DNA from: Janthinobacterium sp. TB1-E2
GTDB taxonomy: Bacteria; Pseudomonadota; Gammaproteobacteria; Burkholderiales; Burkholderiaceae_D
Direction of reading: 5' to 3'
Assembly (NCBI RefSeq): GCF_036885605.1
Contig: NZ_CP142523.1
Coordinates: 5,084,001-5,148,000, forward strand
DNA: 64,000 nt
Shown: one piece after another, positions 63,554-64,000 of the stretch
How positions within the stretch are numbered: the stretch's first letter is position 1
Layout: every line of letters starts with the position of its first letter
The notes under the pieces: model-generated
What the model saw: the letters and a program-made list of their open reading frames with translations, nothing else
What the model was told of the DNA's origin: nothing
The model's database searches: none
Program-made: the position numbers and the translations under genes

Positions 63554-64000
63554 ATGGTCAATCTCTCCGAACTCGAGAACGATGCCCTCGTAGAGATATT
63601 CAACATCGGGGTGGGCCATGCGGCCGCCGCGATGAGCGAAATCGTCAATGAAGAAGTCACCATGTCGGTGCCGTCGATCACCTTCCTGAACCGTGCCGAC
63701 GCGGCTGCCTTGCTGGGCAGCAAGAAGGATGGCGAACGCATCTGCGGCGTCAGCCAGCATTACGATGGCGCCTTCGCCACCGAAGCCATATTGATGTTCC
63801 CCGAAGACAAGAGCCTGGAAATCGTGCGCCTGATGGTGGGCGACGCCATGCCGCTGCAGGAACTGACGGAAATGGAACAGGAGGCGATGAGCGAAATCGG
63901 CAACATCATCCTCAATTCCTGCGTGGGAACTTTGGCCAACCTGTTCGACAGTGAACTGCATGGCTCGCTGCCCCTGTACCACGTGGGCACCAGCGCGGAA
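63554..64000 (+). CDS. CheC-family protein, 3' end outside the window
   Basis: 149 codons visible, open to the last base. Two CheC/CheX-type phosphatase signatures are visible: LENDALVEIFNIGVGHAAAAM near residue 6 and MEQEAMSEIGNIILNSCVGTLANL near 105. Both carry the Glu-x-x-Asn pattern that dephosphorylates CheY-P. The spacing of two bases from the upstream CheY-like gene supports a phosphatase-substrate pair. What follows is beyond the window. Confidence 0.85.
   Translation, partial: MVNLSELENDALVEIFNIGVGHAAAAMSEIVNEEVTMSVPSITFLNRADAAALLGSKKDGERICGVSQHYDGAFATEAILMFPEDKSLEIVRLMVGDAMPLQELTEMEQEAMSEIGNIILNSCVGTLANLFDSELHGSLPLYHVGTSAE

Overview
The window is GC-rich bacterial chromosome with tightly packed genes. 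The gene set (bamC-dapA, htpX, pyrG-eno-ftsB, hrpA-argA, kdsA, rpiA) and the character of the proteins point to a betaproteobacterium, most likely Oxalobacteraceae and probably Janthinobacterium. That placement is from memory of gene order and protein families, not from a search. I see no rRNA, tRNA, CRISPR array, prophage or transposase. Apart from intergenic repeats, this looks like core chromosome with scattered accessory genes.

Layout. Bases 1-7.6 kb: the end of an Ala-rich lipoprotein gene, then a minus-strand run of housekeeping genes (bamC, dapA, a methyltransferase, a site-2 protease, a YciO-type protein, htpX, a PHP phosphoesterase, an alpha/beta hydrolase). 7.8-13 kb, plus strand: gamma carbonic anhydrase, hslO (Hsp33), then a TonB-dependent receptor overlapping a Tat-exported glycerophosphodiesterase behind a tandem Pho box. 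13.1-17.1 kb: two small genes, one a 30-residue membrane peptide, then ftsB-eno-pyrG on the minus strand. 17.3-23.2 kb: a PRC-barrel gene and a Fur-box-preceded iron/heme uptake run (ChaN lipoprotein, ExbB, ExbD, TonB, TonB-dependent receptor). 23.3-34 kb: an FAD oxidase, dnaE2 with a LexA box, a TumE/TumA-like toxin-antitoxin pair, a PhzF isomerase, another TonB receptor, a GNAT and a phosphatase.

34-44.8 kb: an OsmC-YcaO fusion, a DsbA-like isomerase, an unusual CoaD-like/HD-domain fusion, a DegP protease plus QseBC-type two-component operon with two PmrA/QseB-type boxes, a small heat-shock gene with a sigma32-like promoter and a ROSE-like RNA thermometer, a hydrolase and a glutathione S-transferase. 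44.9-47.1 kb: imuA-imuB with their own LexA box, partners of the dnaE2 16 kb away. 47.2-54.4 kb: a putative Na+/H+ antiporter, a glycosyltransferase-GNAT fusion paired with an MFS exporter, a PHA-depolymerase-like esterase with a possible leader peptide, and a second PRC-barrel gene. 54.6-64 kb: hrpA, argA, kdsA, yggX, a small membrane protein, rpiA, and a CheY-like regulator with a CheC-like protein cut by the window end.

Three families of structured intergenic repeats, each present twice, are the least explained part of the window. One is a 166-bp long hairpin. One is a 110-120-bp element whose arms differ between copies but still pair. One is a 67-68-bp element bounded by GGGGTCAG/CTGACCCC. 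Several form or overlap the ends of genes. The best candidates for new biology are these repeats, the glycosyltransferase-GNAT/MFS pair and the CoaD-HD fusion.
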